The notes under the pieces were generated by a model, which searched no databases, was not told the DNA's origin, and worked only from the letters and a program-made list of their open reading frames with translations. A stretch of DNA of 64,000 nucleotides from Nonlabens sp. MB-3u-79. Lineage in GTDB: Bacteria > Bacteroidota > Bacteroidia > Flavobacteriales > Flavobacteriaceae. Every line of letters starts with the position of its first letter. Position 1 is the stretch's first letter. A program made the translations under genes and the position numbers. Of this stretch, positions 8,260 through 18,210 are shown piece by piece. The stretch lies in the NCBI RefSeq assembly GCF_002831625.1, contig NZ_CP025116.1, positions 2,719,501 to 2,783,500 on the forward strand. The letters are read 5' to 3'.

Positions 8260-10527
8260 TTGAAAAAAAAACTCAAACAACTTGAATTATTTCTAAAAAG
8301 CTCCAGCTTTGACCGTGGACTTCGGATTGGAATCGGAATTACGATGCCCCTTGTGTTGTTGTATTTTCTAGGGTATTTTGAGTATGCTCCTGCGGTTGTA
8401 GTTGGTGCTTTTTTAAATGCTCCAGGTGATATTCCTGGAAGTTTTAAACGTAAGGTGAATGCCATTTTAATCAGTATTGTATTAACCATTTTGATCACCA
8501 CTTTAATACTGTTTTCAAAACCTTTCCTACCCCTACTATTGCTAATGATGGCTATCATTACATTTGCGGTGTCTCTAATTTCTGTTTATGGTTTTAGAGC
8601 GTCCTTGGTATCCTTTTCTGGCTTGTTGTCTATGGTCATCGCATTTGCTATTCAAAAGGAAACAGCACAGGGTATTTTTGTTCATGTGGCTTTAATGGGA
8701 ATCGGTGGTATTTGGTATTTAGTCGTTTCCTTTGTTTTTCAAAAATTAGCACCTGTTAAAGATCATAATCAGCTGTTGTCAGATACGCTGCTGCTCACTG
8801 GTAAATACCTGAAATTACGAGCCAAATTATTGACCCGAAACACCAAGCGTAATGCGCGCTTTAAAGAAACTTTTGCCCTTCAAAATCAAATCAACGAAAA
8901 GCATGAAACACTGCGAGAAACTCTACTTAGCTCCCGTAAACGTTCTGGACGTTCTCGTTATGAAGAAAAACAACTATTGATCTTACTATCCTCTATTAAT
9001 ATCTTTGAATTGATAGAGGCAAAACATTTAGATTACAAAAGAATAGATGCTGTTTTTGGAGAGCATAAAGAATTTCTAAAAGCCTCCAAAAATCTCAATA
9101 AAATTATGGGCAATCATCTGATACGCTTGTCTGAAATATTGATTCAAAATGATAAAGTTCCCGATAAAGAAATTCTATTAAATGCTTTATCAGAAGCAGC
9201 CGAGTCGATCACCAATTACATCAACACTATCAAGCTACCTGAAGCACGGGAAGGAGCTTTAGTATTAAAAAATCTGTACGATTATCAGGAACAATTACTT
9301 CATGAAATCAGGACAATAAGAAGGGTCATGGCAAACGTCCAAGAAGCTTCTAAGATTTCCTTAAAACGAGAGGATTCGAGTCAGTTTTTAACCCTTCAAG
9401 AATACCGACTCAACGTCCTTGTTCAAAATTTCAATTGGAGCTCCACCATGTTTAGACATTCCTTACGTCTGAGCATTGCGATCGTATTTGCTTATTCGTT
9501 AGGGATGGTATTTGATATACAAAATACCTACTGGATCTTACTAACGATCATTGTTATTATGCGACCTAGCTATGGACTGACCAAAGAGCGATCTAAAGAC
9601 CGCATCATCGGCACTCTCATAGGTGCAGTTATTGCAGTTGGTATTGTCCTGCTTACTCAAAATGTAGTGGTCTACGCGATACTGGCAATTGTCTCATTGA
9701 TATTTGCATTTGCATTGCTTCAGCAAAATTATAAGTCGGCTGCTGCATTGATCACCATCAGTATTGTTTTTGTGTATTCCTTTATCAATCCCGATGCTTT
9801 TGAAGTGATTCAGTATCGTGTTATTGATACCGTCATAGGTTCTACAATTGCTGTAGTGGCTAATTATGTGCTGTTGCCTAGCTGGGAGGCCAACAACCTA
9901 AAACAGGTGCTTCTCAATGCCTTAAAGATGAATAAAAATTATCTTTTAGCAACCCAAGAGCTGTATCAAGATCCCTCTAAAAACAAGCTCTCTTATAATG
10001 TCGCAAGGAAAGAGGCTTTTCTTGCCATCAGTAATTTAAATGCTGCCTTCCAGCGATTGACCCAAGATCCTAAATCAAAACAAAGACAATTTCAACTCAT
10101 TTATGAAATTGTAACACTTAACCAGACCATGGTTGCGGCCATTGCCTCTATAGGCAGTTTTATAGGTAACCATAGCACTACCCCTGCTTCTATAGAATTT
10201 CATATACTCATTAAAAAAATTGCAAATACCCTACAAATGTCATTCGATAGTTTAGACCATACCCAAGTCCATAAAAAAGTCACTAAAGAAACTGCCGAAG
10301 ATGCTCAGGAAAAGTTGTTGGACAAATACCAGCAATTATCAAATTTAAGAGATGAAAATATCAATCAAGGTCACGTAGAGTTGGATACAGAAACTCTTCA
10401 TGCGCTGCAGGAAGCCTATTTGATTGCCAATCATATAGCCTGGTTAAAATCTCTTTCAGAAAATCTAAAAAAGACAACAGAAGTTTACCGCTCTTCTATA
10501 GTCGATGATCAAGAAGGGGTTTATTAA
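8260..10527 (+). CDS. FUSC family (YccS/YhfK-like) membrane protein, TTG start
   Basis: A 755-residue inner-membrane protein of the FUSC/YccS type: two blocks of hydrophobic segments (about residues 25-160 and 395-545) separated by a long soluble helical region, with a soluble C-terminal tail. Related proteins are proposed efflux or aromatic-acid exporters; substrate unknown here. The start appears to be TTG at 8260: the frame has a stop at 8227 and no ATG or GTG between, while the first internal ATG (residue 27) would fall inside the first membrane-proximal segment. No partner membrane-fusion or outer-membrane channel gene is adjacent. Confidence 0.88.
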   Translation: MKKKLKQLELFLKSSSFDRGLRIGIGITMPLVLLYFLGYFEYAPAVVVGAFLNAPGDIPGSFKRKVNAILISIVLTILITTLILFSKPFLPLLLLMMAIITFAVSLISVYGFRASLVSFSGLLSMVIAFAIQKETAQGIFVHVALMGIGGIWYLVVSFVFQKLAPVKDHNQLLSDTLLLTGKYLKLRAKLLTRNTKRNARFKETFALQNQINEKHETLRETLLSSRKRSGRSRYEEKQLLILLSSINIFELIEAKHLDYKRIDAVFGEHKEFLKASKNLNKIMGNHLIRLSEILIQNDKVPDKEILLNALSEAAESITNYINTIKLPEAREGALVLKNLYDYQEQLLHEIRTIRRVMANVQEASKISLKREDSSQFLTLQEYRLNVLVQNFNWSSTMFRHSLRLSIAIVFAYSLGMVFDIQNTYWILLTIIVIMRPSYGLTKERSKDRIIGTLIGAVIAVGIVLLTQNVVVYAILAIVSLIFAFALLQQNYKSAAALITISIVFVYSFINPDAFEVIQYRVIDTVIGSTIAVVANYVLLPSWEANNLKQVLLNALKMNKNYLLATQELYQDPSKNKLSYNVARKEAFLAISNLNAAFQRLTQDPKSKQRQFQLIYEIVTLNQTMVAAIASIGSFIGNHSTTPASIEFHILIKKIANTLQMSFDSLDHTQVHKKVTKETAEDAQEKLLDKYQQLSNLRDENINQGHVELDTETLHALQEAYLIANHIAWLKSLSENLKKTTEVYRSSIVDDQEGVY

Positions 10528-11192
10528 TTCCAAGGCTGCATCTATGATACCAGCTATGATTACCATAGAGCCTTAGTAGCATGTCCCATGTGATTCATAG
10601 CTATAATATTGGTAATGGAATTTTATAGTTTTCAAGAAACAAGCCTTCCCCTTACCCCAGACACCTTGTTTTTTTAAAAAATTCCAAGATGCCGCTATTT
10701 GATTCTAAGGCCTTGTTTATTTTTTCAGCTTTCACTTACTACCCTCAAAAATTAGTAATTCCTATTGCTCGCTAAGCTAATACGCACAAAACAGCAGTAG
10801 GACATATAGCTCTATACGGACCTGCTGGTTATTGTTTTCGCTTTCGCGAAAGCGGGAATATCCACAACCATATTTAACCTAATGATCATTTGGTTTCACC
10901 ACCTAAAACTTTAAAAAAACCTTTAATAACATCAAAACAGAAATTTTCTTGATAACGACTTAATCGTTCCAGTTATTTATGAAAACTGACCATATCTTAT
11001 CAAATGACACCGATATTTCCAATTAAGGTAAGATAAGTCTTGCTTGGTGACAAATTACTTTAGATTATAGCTGTAATAGGAACTTAAAAGCCTATTTTTC
11101 CGAAATAACTGATTCTGCTAAAGCAGCAACATTTATGATCCTGCGCAACAAAAATTCTCAGTGAAACATCAAAAAAATACCCTGTTTGCCTT
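10528..11192. other. intergenic region
   Basis: A 665-bp AT-rich gap holding a palindrome copy at 10839-10854. No convincing gene, terminator or RNA; small frames on both strands lack coding character. Confidence 0.5.
10839..10854. repeat. 16-bp palindrome, copy 3
   Basis: Exact CGCTTTCGCGAAAGCG in the gap between the FUSC gene and the sterol-desaturase-family gene. Confidence 0.95.
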
Positions 11193-12146
11193 ATGAAAGA
11201 AAATCCTTTAACTATGGAAATGTTATTAGACCAACTTGCAGGTCTTGACATTATCAAAGTTGCAGCAATTCCAATGATTTTACTTGTGTTATTGGAATGG
11301 CTTCTCACCATTATTAAAAAGAAAGACTACTATAACGGACTAGACACTTTATCAGCCACATGTATTGGCCTTGTAAATATTGGTATTTCTGCTTTGTTAA
11401 AAATAGGGATTTTTGGAATTTTCCTGTTCTTTTATAATGCTGTTCCTTGGAGCATTCCAAGAGTATGGTGGGCTTATATTCTTTGTATTATTTCTATTGA
11501 TTTTTGTAGGTACTGGTCACATAGATTAACGCATGTTAATCGTTTTTGGTGGGCAACTCATGTTACACATCACAATTCTGAAAAATATAACTGGTCGGTT
11601 TCTTTTCGATTGGGTTGGACACAACATATTAAAATTATCTTTTTCATTCCTATAGTTTTGATGGGATTTGACCCGGTTCTTTTTTTTATATGCCACCAGA
11701 TAGAGGTGCTCTATCAGTTTTGGATACATACGGAGTATATTAGAAAACTACCTGCTCCAATTGAATATGTTTTTGTCACACCATCTCACCACCGAGTTCA
11801 TCATTCAAGGAATGAGAAATATCTAGATAAAAACTTTGGATCGACTTTTATCCTTTGGGATAGAATATTTGGAACTTTTCAAGCCGAGGAAGAACAAGTC
11901 TTGTACGGCATTACAAAGCCTGTTAACTCCTATAACCCTATCACTTTGAATTTTCACGAATGGAAGGACATTACATTAGATGTTATAAAAAGTCGCTCCG
12001 TAAAAGAAGCTTATGCCATGATGTTTACGAGCCCTTCTAAATTGGCTCAGGTGAAAGAAGAATTTAATGATGTTTATTTAAGGAAACAGGAGGCATTAAT
12101 TCATGCTGATGCTAGTTTTATCGAGATCAATACTACTAAAAAATAA
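11193..12146 (+). CDS. sterol desaturase / fatty acid hydroxylase family protein
   Basis: Integral membrane di-iron oxygenase family, 317 residues. Several hydrophobic segments lie in the first 170 residues. The three histidine clusters that bind the di-iron centre are all present: SHRLTH, HVTHH and SHHRVHH. In this family the enzyme inserts oxygen or a double bond into a lipid, but substrates range from sterols to carotenoids, alkylglycerols and sphingolipids, and bacterial members cannot be assigned by motif alone. Monocistronic, flanked by long gaps. Confidence 0.9.
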   Translation: MKENPLTMEMLLDQLAGLDIIKVAAIPMILLVLLEWLLTIIKKKDYYNGLDTLSATCIGLVNIGISALLKIGIFGIFLFFYNAVPWSIPRVWWAYILCIISIDFCRYWSHRLTHVNRFWWATHVTHHNSEKYNWSVSFRLGWTQHIKIIFFIPIVLMGFDPVLFFICHQIEVLYQFWIHTEYIRKLPAPIEYVFVTPSHHRVHHSRNEKYLDKNFGSTFILWDRIFGTFQAEEEQVLYGITKPVNSYNPITLNFHEWKDITLDVIKSRSVKEAYAMMFTSPSKLAQVKEEFNDVYLRKQEALIHADASFIEINTTKK

Positions 12147-12510
12147 CACACAGAAATAATTTTAAAGACACTGATGCCTGCAAAGAGTTGATTTATAATG
12201 CAAGGCTGCTCTTTTTATAGTTGGACTTCTTTATGGAACTACAGCATTTTATTTTTTTTTAAATAACAGACAAGCTGTTTAAATAATAAAATCAAGTATT
12301 CCTTTTGATAGTTGAACATGCTGAAGGCACTACTTATTTTGAAATAGACCATAGAGCTTTGTAATGTGCGATAAGGTCGGGGTTGTAAGATATTCAATAT
12401 GAGTTTTTTAGTTGGTCTTATGATCAAAAGAAATTCATATTCGTTTTTTTGCTACATTCCATACGTTAACACGCAACCATTACTAGTTGGGACACATAGA
12501 AACGACCATT
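12147..12510. other. intergenic region
   Basis: A 364-bp gap with no supported gene, hairpin or repeat. A 62-codon minus-strand frame here is K/L/Y-rich and starts in AT-rich noise, so I do not call it. Confidence 0.5.
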
Positions 12511-14223
12511 ATGAAACACATACCTCTTTGTATTATTTCCCTCTTATTTCTTTTATTACAGTCTAACAATGCTATAGGGCAAACTTATGCGAGAAACGGC
12601 ATGGTGGCTTCCAGCAATAAAACAGCTTCTCAAGTAGGAATCGACATTCTAAAAAAAGGAGGGAATGCAATTGACGCATCTGTCGCTACTGCATTTGCGC
12701 TCGCTGTTACTCATCCCAGTGCCGGTAATATTGGCGGTGGCGGGTTTCTCGTGTTTATGGATTCTTCGGGGACGGCAACGACGATTGATTTTAGGGAAAA
12801 AGCACCATTAAAAGCATCCCCTACTATGTTTCTTGATACCGAAGGTACTATCACTAAAGGAAAAAACTTACACGGTCGGGAAGCTACCAGTAACCACATA
12901 GGTGCTAAGTCTATAGGCGTTCCTGGGACTGTCGCTGGTTTGTATATGGCACATCAAAAATATGGAAGCCTCGCATGGGCAGATTTAGTTCAACCTTCTA
13001 TTGATATAGCAAATAATGGCTTCCCTCTGTCTTGGAGTGCTTTTAATTGGGCCACCTATTTTGATGCTAATTCTCCTATTACATTTTTAAAAGATTATTT
13101 CAGAAAGGAAGATGGAGCGCTTACACAAATAGGAGAACTCTGGAAACAGCCGGCACTCGCCCGTACGTTAACAGAAATAAGAGATCAGGGTCAAGACGGG
13201 TTTTATAAAGGTGTCGTTGCAGAAGAGATCATTCGTTTTATGGAAAAAAATGGAGGTATTATTACTATGGAAGACCTGGAGCGATACACCGCTGTGGAAA
13301 GGAAACCCATTAAAGGAACCTTCCATGGATATGATATCTACTCCATGCCGCCACCCAGCTCAGGAGGGGTAGCGCTTGTAGAAATGATGAACCTCATGGA
13401 GTTAGCAGACTTAGAATCTGTTGCATTCAATTCCACTGAATATGTGCACCTTCTGGCAGAAGTGATGCGAAGAGCTTATGCTGATAGAGCAGAGTATCTA
13501 GGTGATTCAGACTTTAATCTAGAGATGCCATTGAATCAACTAACGTCTAAAGCATTTGCCAAAAATCGATTTGATCAAATTGATAGAACTAAAGCCTCTG
13601 TAAGTGATTCCACTAAATTTGGGCAGCTATACGATGGAAAAAACACCACACACTTTTCTGTGGCTGACGCCTTCGGTAATGCGGTATCTCTTACCTATAC
13701 TTTAGAAAGTTCCTACGGTTCAGGAATGGGGGCTAAAAAATTAGGATTCCTTTTTAATAACGAAATGGGGGATTTTAATCCAAAACCAGGTGACACTGAT
13801 ACCTCAGGTTTAATAGGAACAGACCCTAACCTTATTCAACCAGAAAAAAGAATGCTTTCCAGTATGACACCTACCATAGTTGCCAAAGATGGCAAACCTT
13901 ATTTGATTATAGGAAGCCCTGGTGGAAGAACCATTATCAATACAGTTTTTCAGACAGTGTTGAATGTGATTGCTTACGACATGCCAGTAGATCAAGCAAT
14001 TGAGGCTATGAAGATCCATCATCAGTGGTTGCCTGATGTGATTAAATACGAAAGGCACTTACTATCTCCAGATACACGCAAAGCTCTTGAAGCGATGAAT
14101 CACATATTGGTTCCTGTAAATTCACTAGGGAGCTTGATGGGGATCCAAATTGATAGTTCTAACAATTTGATGATAGGAGCCTCTGATTCTTCCAGTCCAG
14201 ATGGTGCAGCGGTAGGTTATTAA
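12511..14223 (+). CDS. ggt: gamma-glutamyltransferase
   Basis: Periplasmic hydrolase/transpeptidase that removes the gamma-glutamyl group from glutathione and related peptides. The start is set at ATG 12511, which gives a normal signal peptide (about 1-22, ending AIGQ); an upstream TTG in frame would only prefix unrelated residues. The 570-residue precursor is of normal length. The self-cleavage site is NTTHFSV: Thr379 should become the N-terminal nucleophile of the small subunit. Substrate-binding motifs GGNAIDASVA, PPPSSGG, the ESSYGSG segment and GSPGGRTI are intact. Confidence 0.95.
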   Translation: MKHIPLCIISLLFLLLQSNNAIGQTYARNGMVASSNKTASQVGIDILKKGGNAIDASVATAFALAVTHPSAGNIGGGGFLVFMDSSGTATTIDFREKAPLKASPTMFLDTEGTITKGKNLHGREATSNHIGAKSIGVPGTVAGLYMAHQKYGSLAWADLVQPSIDIANNGFPLSWSAFNWATYFDANSPITFLKDYFRKEDGALTQIGELWKQPALARTLTEIRDQGQDGFYKGVVAEEIIRFMEKNGGIITMEDLERYTAVERKPIKGTFHGYDIYSMPPPSSGGVALVEMMNLMELADLESVAFNSTEYVHLLAEVMRRAYADRAEYLGDSDFNLEMPLNQLTSKAFAKNRFDQIDRTKASVSDSTKFGQLYDGKNTTHFSVADAFGNAVSLTYTLESSYGSGMGAKKLGFLFNNEMGDFNPKPGDTDTSGLIGTDPNLIQPEKRMLSSMTPTIVAKDGKPYLIIGSPGGRTIINTVFQTVLNVIAYDMPVDQAIEAMKIHHQWLPDVIKYERHLLSPDTRKALEAMNHILVPVNSLGSLMGIQIDSSNNLMIGASDSSSPDGAAVGY

Positions 14224-14390
14224 TTGCAACTTAATAACACTCCACACTATTAAAGAACCTTACTTAAGGAACTCTAAAAGAGCTCTTTTTATTTAGATTC
14301 TTTTTATGTTTTAAATTGTCTATCACATCTCTAAATGACTATTGTTACTTTGGTATAGCTTTTTTTACTCCTTATGTTCAACTTAGGAAT

Positions 14391-14406
14391 ACCGATAATT
14401 ATCGGT
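14391..14406. repeat. perfect palindrome ACCGATAATTATCGGT
   Basis: A 16-bp perfect dyad, unrelated to the window-wide palindrome. Could be a DNA-binding-protein site or chance; no promoter element is clearly next to it. Confidence 0.6.
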
Positions 14407-14564
14407 ACCGTAGGAGTAATTGAAATAGAATATAAGAAGTATCATACCAGTATTGCTAGTCTGGTAATAGATTCATGTTCTTATTTAAATAGCCGAAATT
14501 TTAAAGTACTACCTCACTAAAAAGGAGTTAAAACTATATTTATTTTTTATATATCACATCATTC

Positions 14565-14585
14565 AACCTAAAGTTGCTTTAGGTT
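14565..14585. repeat. short inverted repeat (9-bp stem, 3-nt loop)
   Basis: AACCTAAAG / CTTTAGGTT separated by TTG. It has no T-run, so it is not a typical intrinsic terminator, although it lies downstream of both convergent genes. Confidence 0.45.
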
Positions 14586-14732
14586 ATGAACTTACATGTT
14601 TTTTATAACTTAATAAGAGCATGAATAAGTTGATCTGGCATAAAATTATGATGAAGTTGGATTCCAGCAACACAGAAAAACAGCTGATCAAACTGTCAAA
14701 AACAGTTTTATATCATGGAAATGGCTTTTAGA

Positions 14733-15440
14733 TTATGCTTTCACAAACACCATACAGTGTTGCCATGGAAGATTACTTATGTTTTTTTCTAATTTAAAAC
14801 CTGCCGCCTTAAATTCCTTAACAGCTTGTTTTTCGCTCATTTTATGAACTTCCTTAATAGGTACTCTGGCATCTTCAGCTCGATACTCAATTAAATAAAC
14901 TTTACCACGAGCTCTCAATGCTTTTTTTATAGACGCTATCATTTCTTTTGGATATCTGAACTCATGGTATACATCTACCATCAAAACTTTATCTACCGAG
15001 TTTACAGCTAAGTTGACGCTCTTTTCGCTTCCTTTTACAACTTCTACATTATCAATCTTACCAGTATCAATACGATAATCCATGACTGCTAACATTTCAT
15101 CTTGAATATCCACAGCATAAACAAATCCGTTTTTTGCTGCTGGAGCAATTTTAAAAACATGATAACCAGATCCTGCACCAATATCTGCAACTGTATTACC
15201 TGATTGGATATTCATGTTTTTTAACAGCTTGGAGGTGTTCTCTTCCTTTTCGCGTTCTGGGCGATCTAGCCAGTCCATTCCCTCATAACCCATCACGTAA
15301 GCAATTTCTCTCCCCATATACCACTTACCTGTACCATTAGGATCTCCTTTTTTATAGGTATAAGTATCGCCATGGCTTGTATTTTGAGCTATTGCCATAC
15401 TAGAGAGGCATAGCAGCAGTAGTGTCGTGATTTTATTCAT
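14733..15440 (-). CDS. class I SAM-dependent methyltransferase with signal peptide
   Basis: A 235-residue Rossmann-fold methyltransferase. The SAM-binding motif I is VADIGAGSGYH, followed by YAVDIQDEM (motif II acidic residue) and a VDVYHEFRYP segment typical of the UbiE/Methyltransf_25 type. Unusually, the N-terminus is a textbook signal peptide (MNKITTLLLLCLSSMAIAQ), predicting export to the periplasm where SAM is not expected. Methyl acceptor unknown. Alone on the minus strand, downstream region shared with ggt. Confidence 0.85.
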   Translation of the reverse strand: MNKITTLLLLCLSSMAIAQNTSHGDTYTYKKGDPNGTGKWYMGREIAYVMGYEGMDWLDRPEREKEENTSKLLKNMNIQSGNTVADIGAGSGYHVFKIAPAAKNGFVYAVDIQDEMLAVMDYRIDTGKIDNVEVVKGSEKSVNLAVNSVDKVLMVDVYHEFRYPKEMIASIKKALRARGKVYLIEYRAEDARVPIKEVHKMSEKQAVKEFKAAGFKLEKNISNLPWQHCMVFVKA

Positions 15441-15658
15441 AGAAAAGGTCTTTATAGATTGGCATACAATAAGTCGTTTTATGTTAAAAACCTTAAAGGC
15501 ACTATATCAAAGCCTTCTGTTGAGGCCTGAAAACTCTTTTTAGGATTTTGACAGGTATGAAAAAAATGATTGCATTTTTCAAATATTTAAACATTTGTGC
15601 AATAAAAAAACAAATGTCAAGTGCTCCAAAAAATAATTTTATAAAATTAATTCATTAG

Positions 15659-15882
15659 TGTCCGATAAAGTTTTTCCAATACCGTTAAACATGCTGCCAT
15701 TGAGCAGTTTCAAAAGAAACTTTTATACAACCACCATGCTTTTGTCGTTCTTCATTATTTATGAAATGAATGCGCTTAGAATAGGAATAAATCAAATGAT
15801 GATTACTGTTTTTCAGTTAGTTATAGTGTAGTCTATATGCTATGATCTTGGAGCGCAGCGATCTATGATCTTTTCTCGGACA
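15659..15882 (+). mobile_element. decayed IS/MITE-like element, copy 1
   Basis: About 224 bp bounded by TGTCCGA and its exact reverse complement TCGGACA. Inside, a short frame ends in ...SFFIIYEMNALRIG and ...TVFQLVIV before a TAG at 15829-15831. A second, inverted copy lies at 48157-48356: they share an exact 31-bp run (15802-15832) and align over most of their length, including the protein tail. It resembles the terminal part of an insertion sequence after loss of most of the transposase. Family not recognised. Confidence 0.6.
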
Positions 15883-15992
15883 TTTGTGAAATCAATTATA
15901 TGATCTCCTCAGTAATCTTAAAGCTTATAAAAAAATTATCGAGAAGCATTAGTATAGTTGTTTTGTAAAGACACAAAAAAATTAAATGTTCC

Positions 15993-16000
15993 TATATTTG
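15993..16000 (+). promoter_or_regulatory. probable -7 promoter element (TATATTTG)
   Basis: Exact match to the Bacteroidetes TAnnTTTG element, 88 bp upstream of the cation-diffusion facilitator start. No clear -33 TTTG at the expected distance. Confidence 0.5.
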
Positions 16001-16087
16001 TACTAAAGATGGCCGGTATTCACCTGTTGTGATAACTTATTTATACTGCCTTTCTTTCTTATCAACCCTTTCTGCTGAATAATAAAA

Positions 16088-16957
16088 ATGACTAACCTAC
16101 AAACTGCAATACGAACGACTTACTTCAGTATAGTCGGGAACATTGCTTTAGCTCTTATAAAAGGATTTGCTGGTTTCTTTGGAAACTCCTATGCGCTGAT
16201 CGCAGATGCCATTGAATCAACAACTGATATTTTTGCTTCATTTTTAGTTTTATTAGGTTTTAAATACGCCAAAAGACCCGCAGACGAAAATCATCCCTAT
16301 GGACATGGTAAAATTGAACCCTTAATCACATTTGCTGTAGTTGCTTTTCTTGTGGTCTCTGCTACCATAATAGCTTACGAGAGTATTCAAAACATTCAGA
16401 CTCCCCATAAAGCTCCAAAATCTTGGACGTTAATTGTGTTAGGTCTGATCATCATCTGGAAAGAAGTCTCTTTTCACATTGTGATTAAGAAAAGTAAACA
16501 AACAAATAGTTCTTCTCTTAAAGCAGATGCTTGGCATCATAGAAGTGACGCTATAACATCTGTGATGGCTTTTATTGGAATTTCGATAGCCATCTTGTTT
16601 GGAAAAGGATATGAAACTGCTGATGACTGGGCGGCTCTGTTAGCATCTTCCTTTATTTTATATAATAGTTATTTGATTTTAAGACCCGCTTTAAGCGAGG
16701 TAATGGACGAGCAACTCTACGGTGATCTCATCAACGAAATTAGAATAAAATCCATAGAAGTAGAAGGTGTTTTAGGTACTGAGAAATGTTTTATCCGCAA
16801 AGCTGGGATGAAATTTAACGTGGATTTACATGCAATAATAGATGGGAGCATTTCTGTAAAGAAAGGGCATGACATTTCACATGATCTAAAAGACCATTTA
16901 AGAAACAAATTACCTAATTTAGGACATGTACTTATTCATATCGAACCAGATCAATAA
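16088..16957 (+). CDS. cation diffusion facilitator family transporter
   Basis: Inner-membrane antiporter that exports divalent metal ions (Zn, Fe, Mn, Co or Cd) for protons; 289 residues, normal length. About six membrane segments fill residues 10-205. Metal-site motifs are visible: SYALIADAIESTTD in TM2, HPYGHGKIEP in the following loop, and KADAWHHRSDAITS in TM5. The C-terminal about 80 residues form the usual cytoplasmic dimerisation domain. The D-A-H-H/D arrangement is seen in zinc/iron-type members, but specificity is not proved. Confidence 0.93.
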   Translation: MTNLQTAIRTTYFSIVGNIALALIKGFAGFFGNSYALIADAIESTTDIFASFLVLLGFKYAKRPADENHPYGHGKIEPLITFAVVAFLVVSATIIAYESIQNIQTPHKAPKSWTLIVLGLIIIWKEVSFHIVIKKSKQTNSSSLKADAWHHRSDAITSVMAFIGISIAILFGKGYETADDWAALLASSFILYNSYLILRPALSEVMDEQLYGDLINEIRIKSIEVEGVLGTEKCFIRKAGMKFNVDLHAIIDGSISVKKGHDISHDLKDHLRNKLPNLGHVLIHIEPDQ

Positions 16958-17404
16958 GAAAGGTATTAGAGTCGTTTCTGATTTCTAACTGATTTCTCTT
17001 ATATGTTTGAAAAAATATAAGTCTTCCAAAAACGCTATTTACCGGTTAGCTTTCACTTCATAAATCTACTTTTCATAAGCGACCTCTTTATTTTATTAAA
17101 ACACTTGGAGTTCGTCAAAATATGATGAAAACGGAATATAATAGATGTATTTCAGCTTTTATTTAATGAAAACTAGCAAAATCACCAACTTGTCACCGAC
17201 AAATTGGCGCTTAAATACTGTTATATAGAATATAAATTGTAGTTTTAATAGTAATTTGTATTATATATTTTGAATTCCGCAACTATTAGCGTATTCTCTT
17301 TAGGATACCTTAATTCTTTTAATTTAAAAATTCATTTAGGCACTTCTGTATAATACTTGCGGTTAATAAGATTCAATTAATATTGATAATGAATACCTTA
17401 TAAC
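16958..17404. other. intergenic region upstream of the proline operon
   Basis: A 447-bp AT-rich gap. TA-rich TTTG-containing sequences around 17250-17273 could be the proCBA promoter, but none matches TAnnTTTG exactly. No gene seen. Confidence 0.45.
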
Positions 17405-18208
17405 ATGAAAGTATTAGTAATTGGCGCAGGAAATATGGGCTTCACGTATTCTGAAGGAATGGCAAACTCGCCCTTGCTCTCAAAACAGAAACTTAGGATC
17501 TACGATACCGACCCTAATAAAATTAAAACACTAAATGAAGATGGAAGGTTTAATGTATACAGCAAACTAGAAGATTGTTTGCCTAAATCAGATATTGTAT
17601 TTATCGCTGTAAAGCCTTACCACTGTGAAGCTTTATTCAACGAAATGAAATCCATGATCAATGAGGGGCAGTTATTTGTTTCCTTGATGGCTGGAGTCAC
17701 TATTGAAACGATTCAAAATCAATTAGGTGTTCAAAAAGTGGTTAGAACCATGCCTAATTTACCAGCCCAAGTAGGTAAAGGGGTTACTTCTTATACAGAA
17801 TCTGAGGAAGTTTCTCGTGTAGAACTTCTTATGGTACGTAACCTTATTGAAACCACAGGAGTTTCTATACATGTAGGCACGGAAAACTTTATTGATGCCT
17901 CCACCGGGATTTCTGGTAGTGGGCCAGCTTATGTATTTTATTTCATGCAATCTATGTTAGATGCAGCCCTTAAGATGGGGTTTTCAGATTACGATTCTAA
18001 AGTGTTAGTAGTCAATACCTTTGAGGGAGCTATAGAATTATTCAATCAAAGCAACATCTCTCCAGAGTCATGGATTGATAAAGTAGCATCCAAGGGAGGA
18101 ACAACAAGAGCGGCTATTGACTCTATGGAAGACAATAACGTCAACGAGCTTATAAAGGAGGCTGCTTATGCAGCATTTGATAGAGCGGTAGAATTAGGAA
18201 AAGAATAA
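17405..18208 (+). CDS. proC: pyrroline-5-carboxylate reductase
   Basis: Last enzyme of proline synthesis: reduces pyrroline-5-carboxylate with NAD(P)H. Length 267 residues, normal. N-terminal Rossmann motif VIGAGNMG, then VRTMPNLPAQVGKG, and the conserved C-terminal catalytic segment GISGSGPAYVF and SKGGTTRAAI. First gene of a proC-proB-proA operon; the gap to proB is 2 bp. Confidence 0.96.
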   Translation: MKVLVIGAGNMGFTYSEGMANSPLLSKQKLRIYDTDPNKIKTLNEDGRFNVYSKLEDCLPKSDIVFIAVKPYHCEALFNEMKSMINEGQLFVSLMAGVTIETIQNQLGVQKVVRTMPNLPAQVGKGVTSYTESEEVSRVELLMVRNLIETTGVSIHVGTENFIDASTGISGSGPAYVFYFMQSMLDAALKMGFSDYDSKVLVVNTFEGAIELFNQSNISPESWIDKVASKGGTTRAAIDSMEDNNVNELIKEAAYAAFDRAVELGKE

Positions 18209-18210
18209 TT

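Larger units (their letters stand above)
14224..14732. other. intergenic region between convergent genes
   Basis: A 509-bp gap between convergent genes. It holds a perfect 16-bp palindrome (14391-14406) and a 9-bp-stem hairpin (14565-14585), listed separately, and otherwise nothing I can identify. Confidence 0.5.

Noticed and set aside
12239..12427. 62-codon minus-strand frame upstream of ggt
   Set aside because: Low-complexity AT-rich translation, no family, no promoter; likely chance.
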